Source: an uncultured Eubacteriales bacterium
Lineage (GTDB): Bacteria > Bacillota > Clostridia > Lachnospirales > Lachnospiraceae
NCBI GenBank assembly: GCA_900557175.1
Contig: USSL01000056.1
Coordinates: 1-8,910, forward strand
Direction of reading: 5' to 3'
DNA: 8,910 bases
Shown here: piece by piece, positions 1-6,696 of the stretch
How the letters are laid out: every line of letters starts with the position of its first letter
How positions within the stretch are numbered: the first letter of the stretch is position 1
Position numbers and translations under genes: made by a program
The notes under the pieces: model-generated
The model's database searches: none
What the model was told of the DNA's origin: nothing
The model's input: the letters and a program-made list of their open reading frames with translations, nothing else

Positions 1-218
1 CTACTCCTTATGCAGCTCAGATGGCAGCAGAAACTGCTACGAAGGCAGCTCTTGTACATGGTTTAAAATCAGTAGAAGTTATGGTTAAAGGTCCTGGTTC
101 AGGACGTGAAGCAGCAATCCGTGCTCTTCAGGCATGCGGTATCGAAGTAACAAGCATTAAGGATGTTACACCGGTTCCACACAACGGCTGCCGCCCACCA
201 AAACGCAGAAGAGTCTAA
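1..218 (+). CDS. rpsK: 30S ribosomal protein S11, C-terminal part (5' truncated)
   Basis: S11 is a small-subunit protein of the platform, near the mRNA exit and the 3' end of 16S rRNA. The gene runs in from the left edge. The first complete codon is at 3, and the visible 71 residues begin [12 protein letters not shown] and end in the family's hallmark tail [18 protein letters not shown]. The block [19 protein letters not shown] is also characteristic of S11. The ATG at 21 is an internal methionine, not the start, because conserved S11 sequence continues upstream of it. The gene stops at 216-218, and rpsD begins 18 bp later. The order rpsK-rpsD-rpoA-rplQ fits an alpha operon whose rpsM end lies outside the window. 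Identity is essentially certain; only the N-terminal half is missing. Confidence 0.97.
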   Translation, partial: TPYAAQMAAETATKAALVHGLKSVEVMVKGPGSGREAAIRALQACGIEVTSIKDVTPVPHNGCRPPKRRRV

Positions 219-236
219 TAGGAGGTTAAATTAGAT

Positions 237-830
237 ATGGCAAGAGATATGGTTCCAGTTTTAAAAAGATGCAGAAGTCTCGGTCTTGACCCTATTTACT
301 TAGGTGTTGCTAAAAAATCTAATAGACAGTCTATTAGAGGAAATAGAAAAAAGAGCGAGTATGGTCTTCAGTTGACAGAAAAACAGAAAGCTAAATTCAT
401 TTACGGTGTATTAGAGAAACCTTTCAGAAATTACTTTGAAAAGGCTGAGCGTATGAAAGGCCAGTCAGGTGAAAACTTAATGAAATTACTTGAGTTAAGA
501 CTTGACAACGTAGTGTTCAGAATGGGTTACGGAAGAACACGTAAAGAGGCAAGACAGATTGTTGGACATAAGCACATCAGTGTGAATGGCAGAACAGTAA
601 ATATCCCATCATACCAGGTTAAACCGGGTGATGTGATTGAAATCAGAGAAAAATATAAATCATCTCAGAGATACAAAGACATCCTTGAAGTGACAGATGC
701 AAGAATCGTTCCTGAGTGGCTTGATGCAGATCATGAAAATCTTACAGGTACAGTAAAAGAAGTACCTGCAAGAGAGCAGATCGATGTACCTGTAAACGAA
801 ATGCTTATCGTTGAGTTGTATTCTAAATAA
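237..830 (+). CDS. rpsD: 30S ribosomal protein S4
   Basis: S4 is a primary 16S rRNA-binding protein that starts assembly of the 30S body and helps control decoding accuracy. The 197-residue product is of normal family length. The N-terminal domain covers about residues 1-85. The S4 RNA-binding domain covers about 87-147, with the core [20 protein letters not shown] followed by GHKHISVNG. The C-terminus ends in MLIVELYSK, typical of the family. Only one cysteine (C12) remains in the N-terminal region, so this is the zinc-free form and not the four-cysteine zinc-binding form. A GGAGG site at 221-225 precedes the ATG by 11 nt. In E. coli S4 represses its own alpha operon through mRNA binding, whereas in Bacillus rpsD stands alone. 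Here rpsD sits within the operon, and an unusually structured gap separates it from rpoA. Confidence 0.97.
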   Translation: MARDMVPVLKRCRSLGLDPIYLGVAKKSNRQSIRGNRKKSEYGLQLTEKQKAKFIYGVLEKPFRNYFEKAERMKGQSGENLMKLLELRLDNVVFRMGYGRTRKEARQIVGHKHISVNGRTVNIPSYQVKPGDVIEIREKYKSSQRYKDILEVTDARIVPEWLDADHENLTGTVKEVPAREQIDVPVNEMLIVELYSK

Positions 831-847
831 TATGCACGTAAGGCATA

Positions 848-861
848 AGCCATGCATGGCT
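848..861. repeat. 14-bp perfect palindrome
   Basis: The sequence AGCCATGCATGGCT is its own reverse complement with no loop. It lies 17 bp after the rpsD stop codon and directly before the hairpin at 865-907. As RNA it could only form a poor hairpin because there is no loop, so a DNA-level site or the edge of a repeat element is as plausible as an RNA role. No function is known to me. Confidence 0.6.
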
Positions 862-864
862 GAG

Positions 865-907
865 ACAATAAGTCTGTCGGGAATTTATTCGCGGACAGAC
901 TTATTGT
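865..907. repeat. Inverted repeat / hairpin with 14-bp perfect stem, rpsD-rpoA gap
   Basis: The arms ACAATAAGTCTGTC (865-878) and GACAGACTTATTGT (894-907) are perfect reverse complements separated by a 15-nt loop. The right arm is followed by GCAAGTC and not by a run of T, so this is not a standard intrinsic terminator. In the transcript between rpsD and rpoA it would form a stable hairpin. Possible roles are an RNase III or other processing site, a stabiliser of the rpsD 3' end, or a dispersed palindromic element. The sequence alone does not decide between them. Confidence 0.7.
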
Positions 908-923
908 GCAAGTCATATAGGGT

Positions 924-972
924 GCAGCCCATGTCCACTTTAAGTCGAAGACTTAAAGTGGACATGGCAGCC
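924..972. repeat. 37-bp palindrome flanked by 6-bp direct repeats
   Basis: Arms at 929-946 and 950-967 are perfect 18-bp reverse complements with only GAA (947-949) between them, giving a very stable hairpin in RNA or a cruciform in DNA. The hexamer GCAGCC occurs at 924-929 and again at 967-972, exactly bracketing the core 930-966, as a target-site duplication would. No T-run follows, so termination on the + strand is unlikely. The arrangement resembles a tiny mobile or dispersed palindromic unit, but copies elsewhere in the genome cannot be checked here. Confidence 0.65.
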
Positions 973-1023
973 TAGCAATTAATACCCTCAATTTAAACAT
1001 AACCCAAAAAGGAGGGCTTTTGA

Positions 1024-1980
1024 GTGTTTGACTTTGAAAAACCGAAAATCGAGATTGCACAAATTTCAGATGATAATAAATATGGACGTTTTGTCGTTGA
1101 ACCATTGGAAAGAGGCTACGGTACAACACTTGGCAATTCATTAAGAAGAATTATGCTTTCTTCACTGCCGGGTGCTGCGGTAAGCCATGTAAAAATTGAC
1201 GGCGTTGTTCATGAATTCAGCTCTATCCCAGGTGTAAAGGAAGACGTGACTGAAATCATCATGAATATTAAAAGTCTGGCGATTAAGAACACAAGTGATA
1301 CTTCTGAGCCGAAGGTTGCATATATCGAGTTTGAAGGCGAAGGTGTTGTTACAGGTGCAGACATTCAGGCTGATCCGGATATCGAAATTTTAAATCCAGA
1401 TCAGGTTATCGCTACTTTAAGCGGCGAGGACAGCAAGCTTTACATGGAGTTGACAATTACCAAGGGCAGAGGCTATGTAAGCTCAGATAAGAATAAAAAA
1501 GAAGATTTGGCTATCGGTGTCATTCCGGTAGACTCTATCTACACACCTGTAGAAAGAGTAAATCTTACAGTGCAGAATACTCGTGTTGGTCAAATCACAG
1601 ACTTTGATAAGCTTACATTAGACGTTTACACAAACGGTACGTTAGCGCCGGATGAAGCAGTAAGTTTGGCTGCTAAAGTGTTAAGCGAACACTTAAACTT
1701 ATTCATTGACCTTTCTGAAAATGCCAAAACAGCAGAAGTTATGGTAGAAAAAGAAAACGATGAAAAAGAAAAAGTGCTTGAGATGAATATTGACGAACTG
1801 GAATTATCCGTTCGTTCTTATAACTGCTTAAAGCGTGCAGGTATCAATACGGTTGAGGAATTAACCAACAGAACTGCGGAAGATATGATGAAAGTGAGAA
1901 ACCTCGGACGTAAGTCATTAGAGGAAGTACTTGCGAAGTTAAAAGAGCTTGGACTCTCACTGAATCAGGGTGAAGAATAA
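1024..1980 (+). CDS. rpoA: DNA-directed RNA polymerase subunit alpha
   Basis: The alpha subunit dimerises to nucleate RNA polymerase assembly and contacts promoter UP elements and activators. The 318-residue product is of normal length. The N-terminal assembly domain (about 1-235) contains [18 protein letters not shown] (residues 25-42) and the [13 protein letters not shown] block. A charged linker ([10 protein letters not shown]) leads to the C-terminal domain. There the DNA-contact residues R264, N267, C268 and K270 (E. coli R265, N268, C269, K271) lie in [20 protein letters not shown], and G295, K297, S298 and E301 lie in [11 protein letters not shown]. The start is GTG at 1024: conserved alpha sequence begins immediately, and GGAGGG at 1011-1016 leaves a 7-nt spacer. 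It follows rpsD after a hairpin-rich gap and precedes rplQ by 79 bp. Confidence 0.97.
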   Translation: MFDFEKPKIEIAQISDDNKYGRFVVEPLERGYGTTLGNSLRRIMLSSLPGAAVSHVKIDGVVHEFSSIPGVKEDVTEIIMNIKSLAIKNTSDTSEPKVAYIEFEGEGVVTGADIQADPDIEILNPDQVIATLSGEDSKLYMELTITKGRGYVSSDKNKKEDLAIGVIPVDSIYTPVERVNLTVQNTRVGQITDFDKLTLDVYTNGTLAPDEAVSLAAKVLSEHLNLFIDLSENAKTAEVMVEKENDEKEKVLEMNIDELELSVRSYNCLKRAGINTVEELTNRTAEDMMKVRNLGRKSLEEVLAKLKELGLSLNQGEE

Positions 1981-2046
1981 TAACATTATGGACTAGAAAG
2001 CATTTTATAAGTAAGCCCGATGTGCATTATAAAGTGTTCCACAAAT

Positions 2047-2051
2047 GGAGG
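2047..2051 (+). promoter_or_regulatory. Ribosome binding site that fixes the rplQ start at 2060
   Basis: GGAGG lies 8 nt before the ATG at 2060. An in-frame ATG at 2045 overlaps this site itself and has no binding site of its own, and the residues it would add (MEEIK) are not part of L17. The ATG at 2060 is therefore the start. Confidence 0.85.
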
Positions 2052-2059
2052 AAATTAAA

Positions 2060-2596
2060 ATGTCAGGATATAGAAAACTTGGAAGAACATCTAACCAGAG
2101 AAAAGCTTTATTAAGAAGCCAGGTTACGAGTCTTTTATACCATGGAAAAATTAGAACAACTGAAGCAAAGGCTAAAGAAATCAGAAAGATTGCTGAGCAT
2201 CTTATCGCACTTGCAGTAAGAGAAAAAGACAACTTTGAGACAGTAAAGGTTCAGGCTAAGGTTGCCCGCAAGGACGCTGACGGCAAGAGAGTTAAAGAAG
2301 TTGTTGACGGTAAAAAAGTAACTGTATATGATACAGTTGAGAAGGAAATCAAGAAGGATATGCCTTCCCGTTTACATGCAAGACGTCAGATGTTAAAAGT
2401 TCTTTACGCTGTTAAGGATGTACCGGCTGCCGGCGCACAGAGAAAACAGAATACAAAGAACGTTGATTTACCAGCAATGTTATTTGACGAAATCGCACCA
2501 AAATACGCAGACCGCAAGGGTGGCTACACAAGAATCGTTAAGATTGGACAGCGTAAGGGCGATGCAGCAATGGAAGTTATTATCGAATTAGTATAA
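2060..2596 (+). CDS. rplQ: 50S ribosomal protein L17, enlarged form
   Basis: L17 is a large-subunit protein near the peptide exit tunnel. From the ATG at 2060 the product has 178 residues, against roughly 115-130 in most bacteria. The N-terminal block [19 protein letters not shown] and the C-terminal block [27 protein letters not shown] are standard for the family. The extra length is mainly an insertion at about residues 53-103, rich in Lys, Val and Asp/Glu, placed just before the conserved LHARRQ. A shorter extension lies at about 121-137. The reading frame is intact, so the insertion is not an error. Similar long L17 proteins are, to my recollection, common in Lachnospiraceae. An intrinsic terminator follows 17 bp after the stop codon, so this is the last gene of the alpha operon proper. 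Confidence 0.96.
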   Translation: MSGYRKLGRTSNQRKALLRSQVTSLLYHGKIRTTEAKAKEIRKIAEHLIALAVREKDNFETVKVQAKVARKDADGKRVKEVVDGKKVTVYDTVEKEIKKDMPSRLHARRQMLKVLYAVKDVPAAGAQRKQNTKNVDLPAMLFDEIAPKYADRKGGYTRIVKIGQRKGDAAMEVIIELV

Positions 2597-2613
2597 TCGG
2601 CTGAAGCGAATAT

Positions 2614-2648
2614 AAAAGCGTAAAATACTTTGGTATTTTGCGCTTTTT
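2614..2648 (+). terminator. Intrinsic terminator of the alpha operon
   Basis: The arms 2614-2628 and 2633-2647 form a 15-bp stem with one central U-G wobble (2621 with 2640) around a TTTG loop. The stem has a GC-containing lower part (AAAAGCG against CGCTTTT) and ends in TTTTT at 2644-2648. This is a Rho-independent terminator downstream of rplQ. Runs of A on the 5' side mean it could also act on the opposite strand, though no gene there needs it. The next gene starts only 36 bp later. Confidence 0.85.
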
Positions 2649-2684
2649 CCAGTTAAAAGCCTGTTGGGGGAAAGAGGTTTTACG

Positions 2685-3608
2685 ATGGAGATTGTACAGA
2701 TTACAGTTGAGCAGATTATTGTCATGTTTATGCTGATCGTTGTCGGTGTTATCTGCTATCATACAAAAATATTGGATTCAAAGAAGTCGCGGGTGCTCTC
2801 GGACATACTGATTAAGGTGATTACACCGGCGCTTATTATTGACTCTTTTCAGCGTGAATTTGAGATGGAGCTGCTTAAGGGATTTTTAATTACAATCGTG
2901 CTGACGGCATTAAGCCTTGGGATTGCATTTGTCATCGGGCGGATTCTTATCCGGGAAAAAGATGCAAGAGACGTGCGGATTGAGCGGTTTGCAGTTATTT
3001 TTTCAAATTGCGGCTTTATGGGAATACCGCTGGCATACGGTGTTCTTGGCAGTGAAGGTGTGTTTTATATTATTGCCTACAACATGTTGTTTGATATTAT
3101 CGTTTTTTCATGCGGCGAAGGCTATATGAAGGGCGCATCTATTTATACAGTGAAAGACATCGCAAAGCTGATGATTAATCCGGCAACGGTGGCATCTTTG
3201 ATTGGTATTATCATTTTTGTCGGAAATATACATCTTCCGGAGCTTATTTCAAAGCCTGTCGGTCTTGTAGCGGATATGAATACGCCGGTGGCAATGCTTG
3301 TGGCCGGTGTGTCGGTAGCTCAGGCAAATATACCGAAGCTTATTAAAAATGCGCGGCTTTACTATATTGCGGCGATTAAACTTTTGATTGTGCCAGCGGC
3401 GGTCGTGCTCATATGTAAGCTGCTGCCGATATCGCAGAGCGTACTTCTTGCCGTTTCCCTTGCGGCAGCCTGTCCGGCAGGAACGCTGACAGTGATGTAT
3501 TCCGTCATGTATGGCAGAGATGATGTTTATGCATCGGAAGTATTTTCATCGACAACACTTCTGTCGATTATAACAATTCCGGTTATCGTTGCCATAGCGA
3601 TGCTTTAA
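2685..3608 (+). CDS. AEC-family membrane transporter (auxin efflux carrier-like)
   Basis: The 307-residue hydrophobic protein has about ten predicted membrane segments. They lie roughly at 7-25, 37-55, 65-88, 103-122, 124-143, 165-185, 198-214, 226-246, 252-272 and 286-306, giving two five-helix halves. Family-typical motifs are SNCGFMGIP (107-115), an NP pair (165-166), NTPVAMLVAGVSVA (199-212) and AACPAGT (261-267). Bacterial AEC proteins are secondary transporters at the cell membrane, some moving organic acids such as malate; the substrate here cannot be read from sequence. The ATG at 2685 is preferred because GAGG at 2674-2677 lies 7 nt upstream; an in-frame TTG at 2664 is the alternative and would add seven residues. 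The gene sits just after the rplQ terminator and 15 bp before ogt. It is not part of the usual rplQ-ecfA1 neighbourhood. Confidence 0.88.
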   Translation: MEIVQITVEQIIVMFMLIVVGVICYHTKILDSKKSRVLSDILIKVITPALIIDSFQREFEMELLKGFLITIVLTALSLGIAFVIGRILIREKDARDVRIERFAVIFSNCGFMGIPLAYGVLGSEGVFYIIAYNMLFDIIVFSCGEGYMKGASIYTVKDIAKLMINPATVASLIGIIIFVGNIHLPELISKPVGLVADMNTPVAMLVAGVSVAQANIPKLIKNARLYYIAAIKLLIVPAAVVLICKLLPISQSVLLAVSLAAACPAGTLTVMYSVMYGRDDVYASEVFSSTTLLSIITIPVIVAIAML

Positions 3609-3623
3609 ACGAGGAGGAGAAAT

Positions 3624-4151
3624 ATGTATACAGGATATTATAAATGGCCGATGGGTATTTTGAAAATCAGTGCGGACATGATGGGGGTGCGTGTTGTCGG
3701 ATTTGCAGACAGTTCAGAAGTAAGCAGTCTGTCTGGGGAGGAACCTTTGGGAGCGCTCTCAAAATGGCAGAACAGCGGTGATATTCATGGCTATGAGCTT
3801 TACACCGAGGTGTGCAGTCAGCTGGATCTTTATTTTGACGGAAAACTGAAGCAGTTCGATCTGCCGCTGAAGCCTGTCGGTACAGATTTTCAGAAAAAAG
3901 TATGGCGTATGCTTATGACAATCCCTTATGGGGAGACAAGAACCTATAAGGAGATTGCCGAACTGGCAGGAAATCCGCAGGCCTTCCGGGCGGTCGGCAT
4001 GGCAAATAACAACAACCCAATCGCGATTATTGTGCCGTGCCATAGAGTGGTCGGTGCGGACGGAAGCCTTACAGGCTATGCCGGAGGCACAGACATTAAG
4101 CAGTGGCTTCTCGATCACGAAAAGTGCTGCTGCGGACAGAATGACAAATAA
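3624..4151 (+). CDS. ogt: Methylated-DNA--[protein]-cysteine S-methyltransferase (Ogt type)
   Basis: This suicide repair protein moves the alkyl group from O6-alkylguanine (and O4-alkylthymine) in DNA to its own cysteine. The product has 175 residues. A divergent N-terminal domain covers about 1-83 and the conserved DNA-binding/catalytic domain about 84-167. The acceptor C139 is in IVPCHRVVG, with H140 and E166 completing the hydrogen-bond network. R122 in RAVG is the arginine finger, N131 the base of the asparagine hinge, and Y108 the phosphate-rotating tyrosine. All five match human AGT positions at a constant offset of six, so the enzyme should be active. The start ATG has GAGGAGG at 3611-3617, 6 nt upstream. 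The gene lies 15 bp after the transporter and 33 bp before ecfA1, so cotranscription is likely. No Ada regulatory domain is present. A CCC run (168-170) near the C-terminus is unusual. Confidence 0.93.
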   Translation: MYTGYYKWPMGILKISADMMGVRVVGFADSSEVSSLSGEEPLGALSKWQNSGDIHGYELYTEVCSQLDLYFDGKLKQFDLPLKPVGTDFQKKVWRMLMTIPYGETRTYKEIAELAGNPQAFRAVGMANNNNPIAIIVPCHRVVGADGSLTGYAGGTDIKQWLLDHEKCCCGQNDK

Positions 4152-4171
4152 CAGCACATGAAATTTCTGAC

Positions 4172-4177
4172 AGGAGG
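4172..4177 (+). promoter_or_regulatory. Ribosome binding site that sets a TTG start for ecfA1
   Basis: AGGAGG ends 7 nt before an in-frame TTG at 4185. The upstream in-frame ATG at 4158 has no purine-rich site before it and would place this AGGAGG inside the coding region. The TTG start also gives the normal family N-terminus (MGIIKIRDL). Confidence 0.8.
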
Positions 4178-4184
4178 TAAGGCT

Positions 4185-5030
4185 TTGGGAATCATAAAAA
4201 TTAGAGATTTAATTCATGATTATTTCGGACATGACGAAGAAACGGACAAAGAGATTGTGAGCCGTGCCGTTAATCACGTAAATCTTGATGTGGAGGCCGG
4301 ACAATTTATTGCGGTTCTGGGGCACAATGGTTCGGGAAAATCCACATTGGCAAAGCATATTAATGGTATTTTACAGCCGACTTCAGGCACCGTGTGGGTG
4401 AAAGGGATGAACACGGCAGATGAGGCGCATATATGGGACGTCCGTCAGAGTGCGGGGATGGTTTTCCAAAATCCCGATAATCAGATTATCGGCAGCATTG
4501 TCGAGGAGGATGTCGGTTTTGGCCCTGAAAATATCGGTGTGCCGACGGATGAAATATGGCAGCGTGTTTTTAAAAGTCTTGAGGCTGTAGAAATGACTGC
4601 TTATCGGACACATTCCCCAAACAAGCTGTCCGGCGGACAGAAGCAGCGCGTTGCTATTGCCGGTGTGATGGCGATGAAGCCGGAATGTATTGTGCTTGAT
4701 GAACCGACAGCCATGCTTGATCCGAACGGGCGCAAAGAAGTGATCAAGACAGTGACGGAGCTGAACAAAAATGCCGGTGTTACAGTTATTTTGATTACCC
4801 ACTATATGGACGAGGTGATTGGTGCAGACAAGATTTTTGTCATGGATGACGGCGAGATTGTTATGGAAGGAACACCGGCTCAGATTTTTTCACAGGTTGA
4901 AAAGCTTAAAAGCCTGCGTCTGGATGTGCCTCAGGTGACGGAGCTTGCCTATGAGCTTTCAAAAGCAGGTATTCCGGTAAGAAACGGTATTTTGACAATA
5001 GATGAACTGGTAGGTGAATTATGTCCATAA
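4185..5030 (+). CDS. ecfA1: ECF transporter ATPase EcfA1 (CbiO-like)
   Basis: This is one of the two ATPases that drive group II energy-coupling factor transporters, which import vitamins or metals using interchangeable S components. From TTG 4185 the product has 281 residues. Seen in order are Walker [10 protein letters not shown] (46-54), Q-loop FQNPDNQ (Q95), signature LSGGQKQR (148-155), Walker B CIVLDEPT (168-175, catalytic E173), D-loop AMLDP and switch H206 in ITHYMDE. The C-terminal region has [12 protein letters not shown], typical of EcfA proteins. The ORF could be read from ATG 4158, but the AGGAGG at 4172-4177 favours TTG. It overlaps ecfA2 by 10 nt, which suggests coupled translation. 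No S component is encoded nearby, in keeping with a shared module. Confidence 0.94.
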   Translation: MGIIKIRDLIHDYFGHDEETDKEIVSRAVNHVNLDVEAGQFIAVLGHNGSGKSTLAKHINGILQPTSGTVWVKGMNTADEAHIWDVRQSAGMVFQNPDNQIIGSIVEEDVGFGPENIGVPTDEIWQRVFKSLEAVEMTAYRTHSPNKLSGGQKQRVAIAGVMAMKPECIVLDEPTAMLDPNGRKEVIKTVTELNKNAGVTVILITHYMDEVIGADKIFVMDDGEIVMEGTPAQIFSQVEKLKSLRLDVPQVTELAYELSKAGIPVRNGILTIDELVGELCP

Positions 5031-5887
5031 GATTAGAAAATATTAATTATATATACAGCCCTGACAGTGCTTTTAGAAAGCAGGCGCTGAAAGATGTGAA
5101 CCTTGAAATTAAGGACGGGCAGTTTATCGGACTTATCGGGCATACAGGTTCAGGCAAGTCCACGCTGATACAGCATTTAAACGGTTTAATCCGGGCAACG
5201 TCGGGCACAATTTATTACAATGATCAGAATATTTATGATGATAAATTTAAAATGAAAGACCTCAGGGCAAAGGTCGGGCTCGTATTTCAGTATCCGGAAC
5301 ATCAGCTTTTTGAAGTCACTGTTTTAAAAGATGTCTGTTTTGGCCCGTCAAATCTCGGACTTTCACCGCAGGAATGTGAGCAGCGCGCCGTTGAGGCTTT
5401 AAAGCTTGTCGGTCTTAAAGAAAAATATTGGAAAAAATCGCCTTTTGAATTATCTGGCGGTCAAAAACGGCGGGCTGCCATTGCCGGCGTCCTTGCCATG
5501 CACCCGGAGGTACTTATTCTTGACGAGCCGACTGCAGGCCTTGATCCGAAGGGGCGCAATGATATACTTGATCAGGTGGCGGAGCTTCATGCTCAGGGCG
5601 GTCTGACGGTGATTTTAGTATCACACAGTATGGAAGATGTGGCAAAATATGTGGAGCGCCTTATTGTGATGAATGGTGGCAGCGTGATGTTTGATGATAC
5701 GCCGAAGGCTGTTTTTAAAAATTATAAGGCTCTGGAGTCAATCGGCCTTGCGGCCCCTCAGGTCACTTATCTTATGGATAAGCTTCGCGAAAAGGGCATG
5801 AAGGTGCCGGAAAATGTGACAACTGTCGAGGAAGCCAAAGCGGCAATCTTAGCGGCCTTAGATCAGAGGGGAGGCGTTCTTCGATGA
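5021..5887 (+). CDS. ecfA2: ECF transporter ATPase EcfA2 (CbiO-like)
   Basis: This is the second ATPase of the energy-coupling module, expected to pair with EcfA1 and dock on EcfT. The 288-residue product contains Walker [10 protein letters not shown] (40-48), Q-loop FQYPEHQ (Q90), signature LSGGQKRR (144-151), Walker B VLILDEPT (164-171, catalytic E169), D-loop AGLDP and switch H202 in [17 protein letters not shown] is the usual EcfA2 version of the Q-loop segment, where EcfA1 has FQNPDNQ. A C-terminal extension (about 225-288) carries the [10 protein letters not shown] segment of the family. The ATG lies inside the end of ecfA1 (10-nt overlap) with only a weak AGGTG at 5012-5016, so translation probably depends on ribosomes finishing ecfA1. 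It overlaps ecfT by 4 nt (ATGA). Confidence 0.94.
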   Translation: MSIRLENINYIYSPDSAFRKQALKDVNLEIKDGQFIGLIGHTGSGKSTLIQHLNGLIRATSGTIYYNDQNIYDDKFKMKDLRAKVGLVFQYPEHQLFEVTVLKDVCFGPSNLGLSPQECEQRAVEALKLVGLKEKYWKKSPFELSGGQKRRAAIAGVLAMHPEVLILDEPTAGLDPKGRNDILDQVAELHAQGGLTVILVSHSMEDVAKYVERLIVMNGGSVMFDDTPKAVFKNYKALESIGLAAPQVTYLMDKLREKGMKVPENVTTVEEAKAAILAALDQRGGVLR

Positions 5888-6696
5888 TGCGGGAAATGAC
5901 AATCGGACAATATTATCCGGCGGATTCGGTTATTCACAAGATGGATCCGAGAGTAAAGCTTGCAGGAACACTTGTCTTTATTATTATGATTTTTGTCATT
6001 AATAATCCGGCAGGCTATGTATTTGCGGCACTTTTCCTCGGTCTTAGCATCGCGCTTGCAAAGGTGCCCGTAAAATTTATGCTTAAAGGGCTTAAAGCCG
6101 TATGGTTTATTTTAATATTTACGGCAGTTTTAAATCTGCTTCTCACACCGGGAAATGTTGTGTGGCAGTTTAAGTTTATAAAAATTACCGAAGAAGGTAT
6201 TGTTCTTGCCGTCAAAATGGCAGTGCGCTTTATTTTTCTTATTATGGGCGCGTCTTTAATGACATTGACGACAACGCCAAATCATTTGACGGACGGCCTT
6301 GAAAAAAGCCTTGCGCCTTTCAGAAAAATAGGCCTGCCGGTGCATGAAATTGCTATGATGATGTCTATCGCTTTAAGATTTATTCCGATTCTTTTGGAGG
6401 AAACGGACAAGATTATGAAGGCTCAGCAGGCGCGCTGTGCCGACTTTGAGAGCGGCAATCTGATTCAGCGGGCAAAAAGCCTTGTGCCTGTCCTTGTGCC
6501 TTTGTTTATTTCTTCCTTCAGGCGTGCCAATGACCTGGCAATGGCAATGGAAGCACGCTGTTATCACGGCGGGGAGGGACGGACAAAGATGAAGCCGTTA
6601 AAATATTACCGCAGAGATTATTTAGGCTATCTTGCCCTGCTTGCTTTTGTTGTAATCATTATTTTAGTGAATATATTTTGGGGGAAATTATTTTGA
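5884..6696 (+). CDS. ecfT: ECF transporter transmembrane protein EcfT
   Basis: EcfT is the membrane scaffold linking the two EcfA ATPases to an S component. The 270-residue protein has hydrophobic segments at about 26-56 (two helices), 72-88, 108-128 and 246-265. Between the last two is a long amphipathic cytoplasmic region (about 135-240) carrying the two Ala-Arg-X coupling motifs, QQARC (181-185) and MEARC (222-226). The N-terminal MTIGQYYPADSVIHKMDPRVKL and the SSFRRANDLAMAMEARCYHGGEGRT block are diagnostic. Both motifs read ARC here, where the third position is more often Gly or Ser in at least one of them. GAGGGGAGG at 5866-5874 lies 9 nt before the ATG at 5884; a second ATG at 5887 is possible. 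The gene overlaps ecfA2 by 4 nt and truA by 4 nt. Confidence 0.94.
   Translation: MMREMTIGQYYPADSVIHKMDPRVKLAGTLVFIIMIFVINNPAGYVFAALFLGLSIALAKVPVKFMLKGLKAVWFILIFTAVLNLLLTPGNVVWQFKFIKITEEGIVLAVKMAVRFIFLIMGASLMTLTTTPNHLTDGLEKSLAPFRKIGLPVHEIAMMMSIALRFIPILLEETDKIMKAQQARCADFESGNLIQRAKSLVPVLVPLFISSFRRANDLAMAMEARCYHGGEGRTKMKPLKYYRRDYLGYLALLAFVVIIILVNIFWGKLF
6680..6686 (+). promoter_or_regulatory. Ribosome binding site that sets a TTG start for truA
   Basis: GGGGGAA lies 6 nt before the TTG at 6693, which overlaps the ecfT stop codon (TTGA). An in-frame TTG at 6678 has only A/T-rich sequence upstream and would place this site within the gene. Confidence 0.7.

Noticed and set aside
959..987. TGGACA at 959-964 as a -35 box for a separate rpoA promoter
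   Set aside because: It is part of the palindrome arm, and the sequence 16-18 nt downstream (ATACCC region) is not a -10 box.
985..1016. CCCTC (985-989) could pair with GAGGG (1012-1016) and mask the rpoA ribosome binding site
   Set aside because: Five base pairs around a 22-nt loop is too little to claim a regulatory switch.
2001..2036. A/T-rich 10-bp imperfect inverted repeat (CATTTTATAA / TTATAAAGTG) between rpoA and rplQ
   Set aside because: The stem is nearly all A-T with a wobble and a 16-nt loop, so it is weak and could arise by chance in this base composition.
3759..4157. 132-codon open frame on the - strand opposite ogt
   Set aside because: It lies wholly opposite a well-supported gene with all catalytic residues, has no recognisable domain, and no matching ribosome binding site was evident.
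4383..4802. 139-codon open frame on the - strand opposite ecfA1
   Set aside because: It is a mirror of the conserved ATPase coding sequence with no family features of its own.
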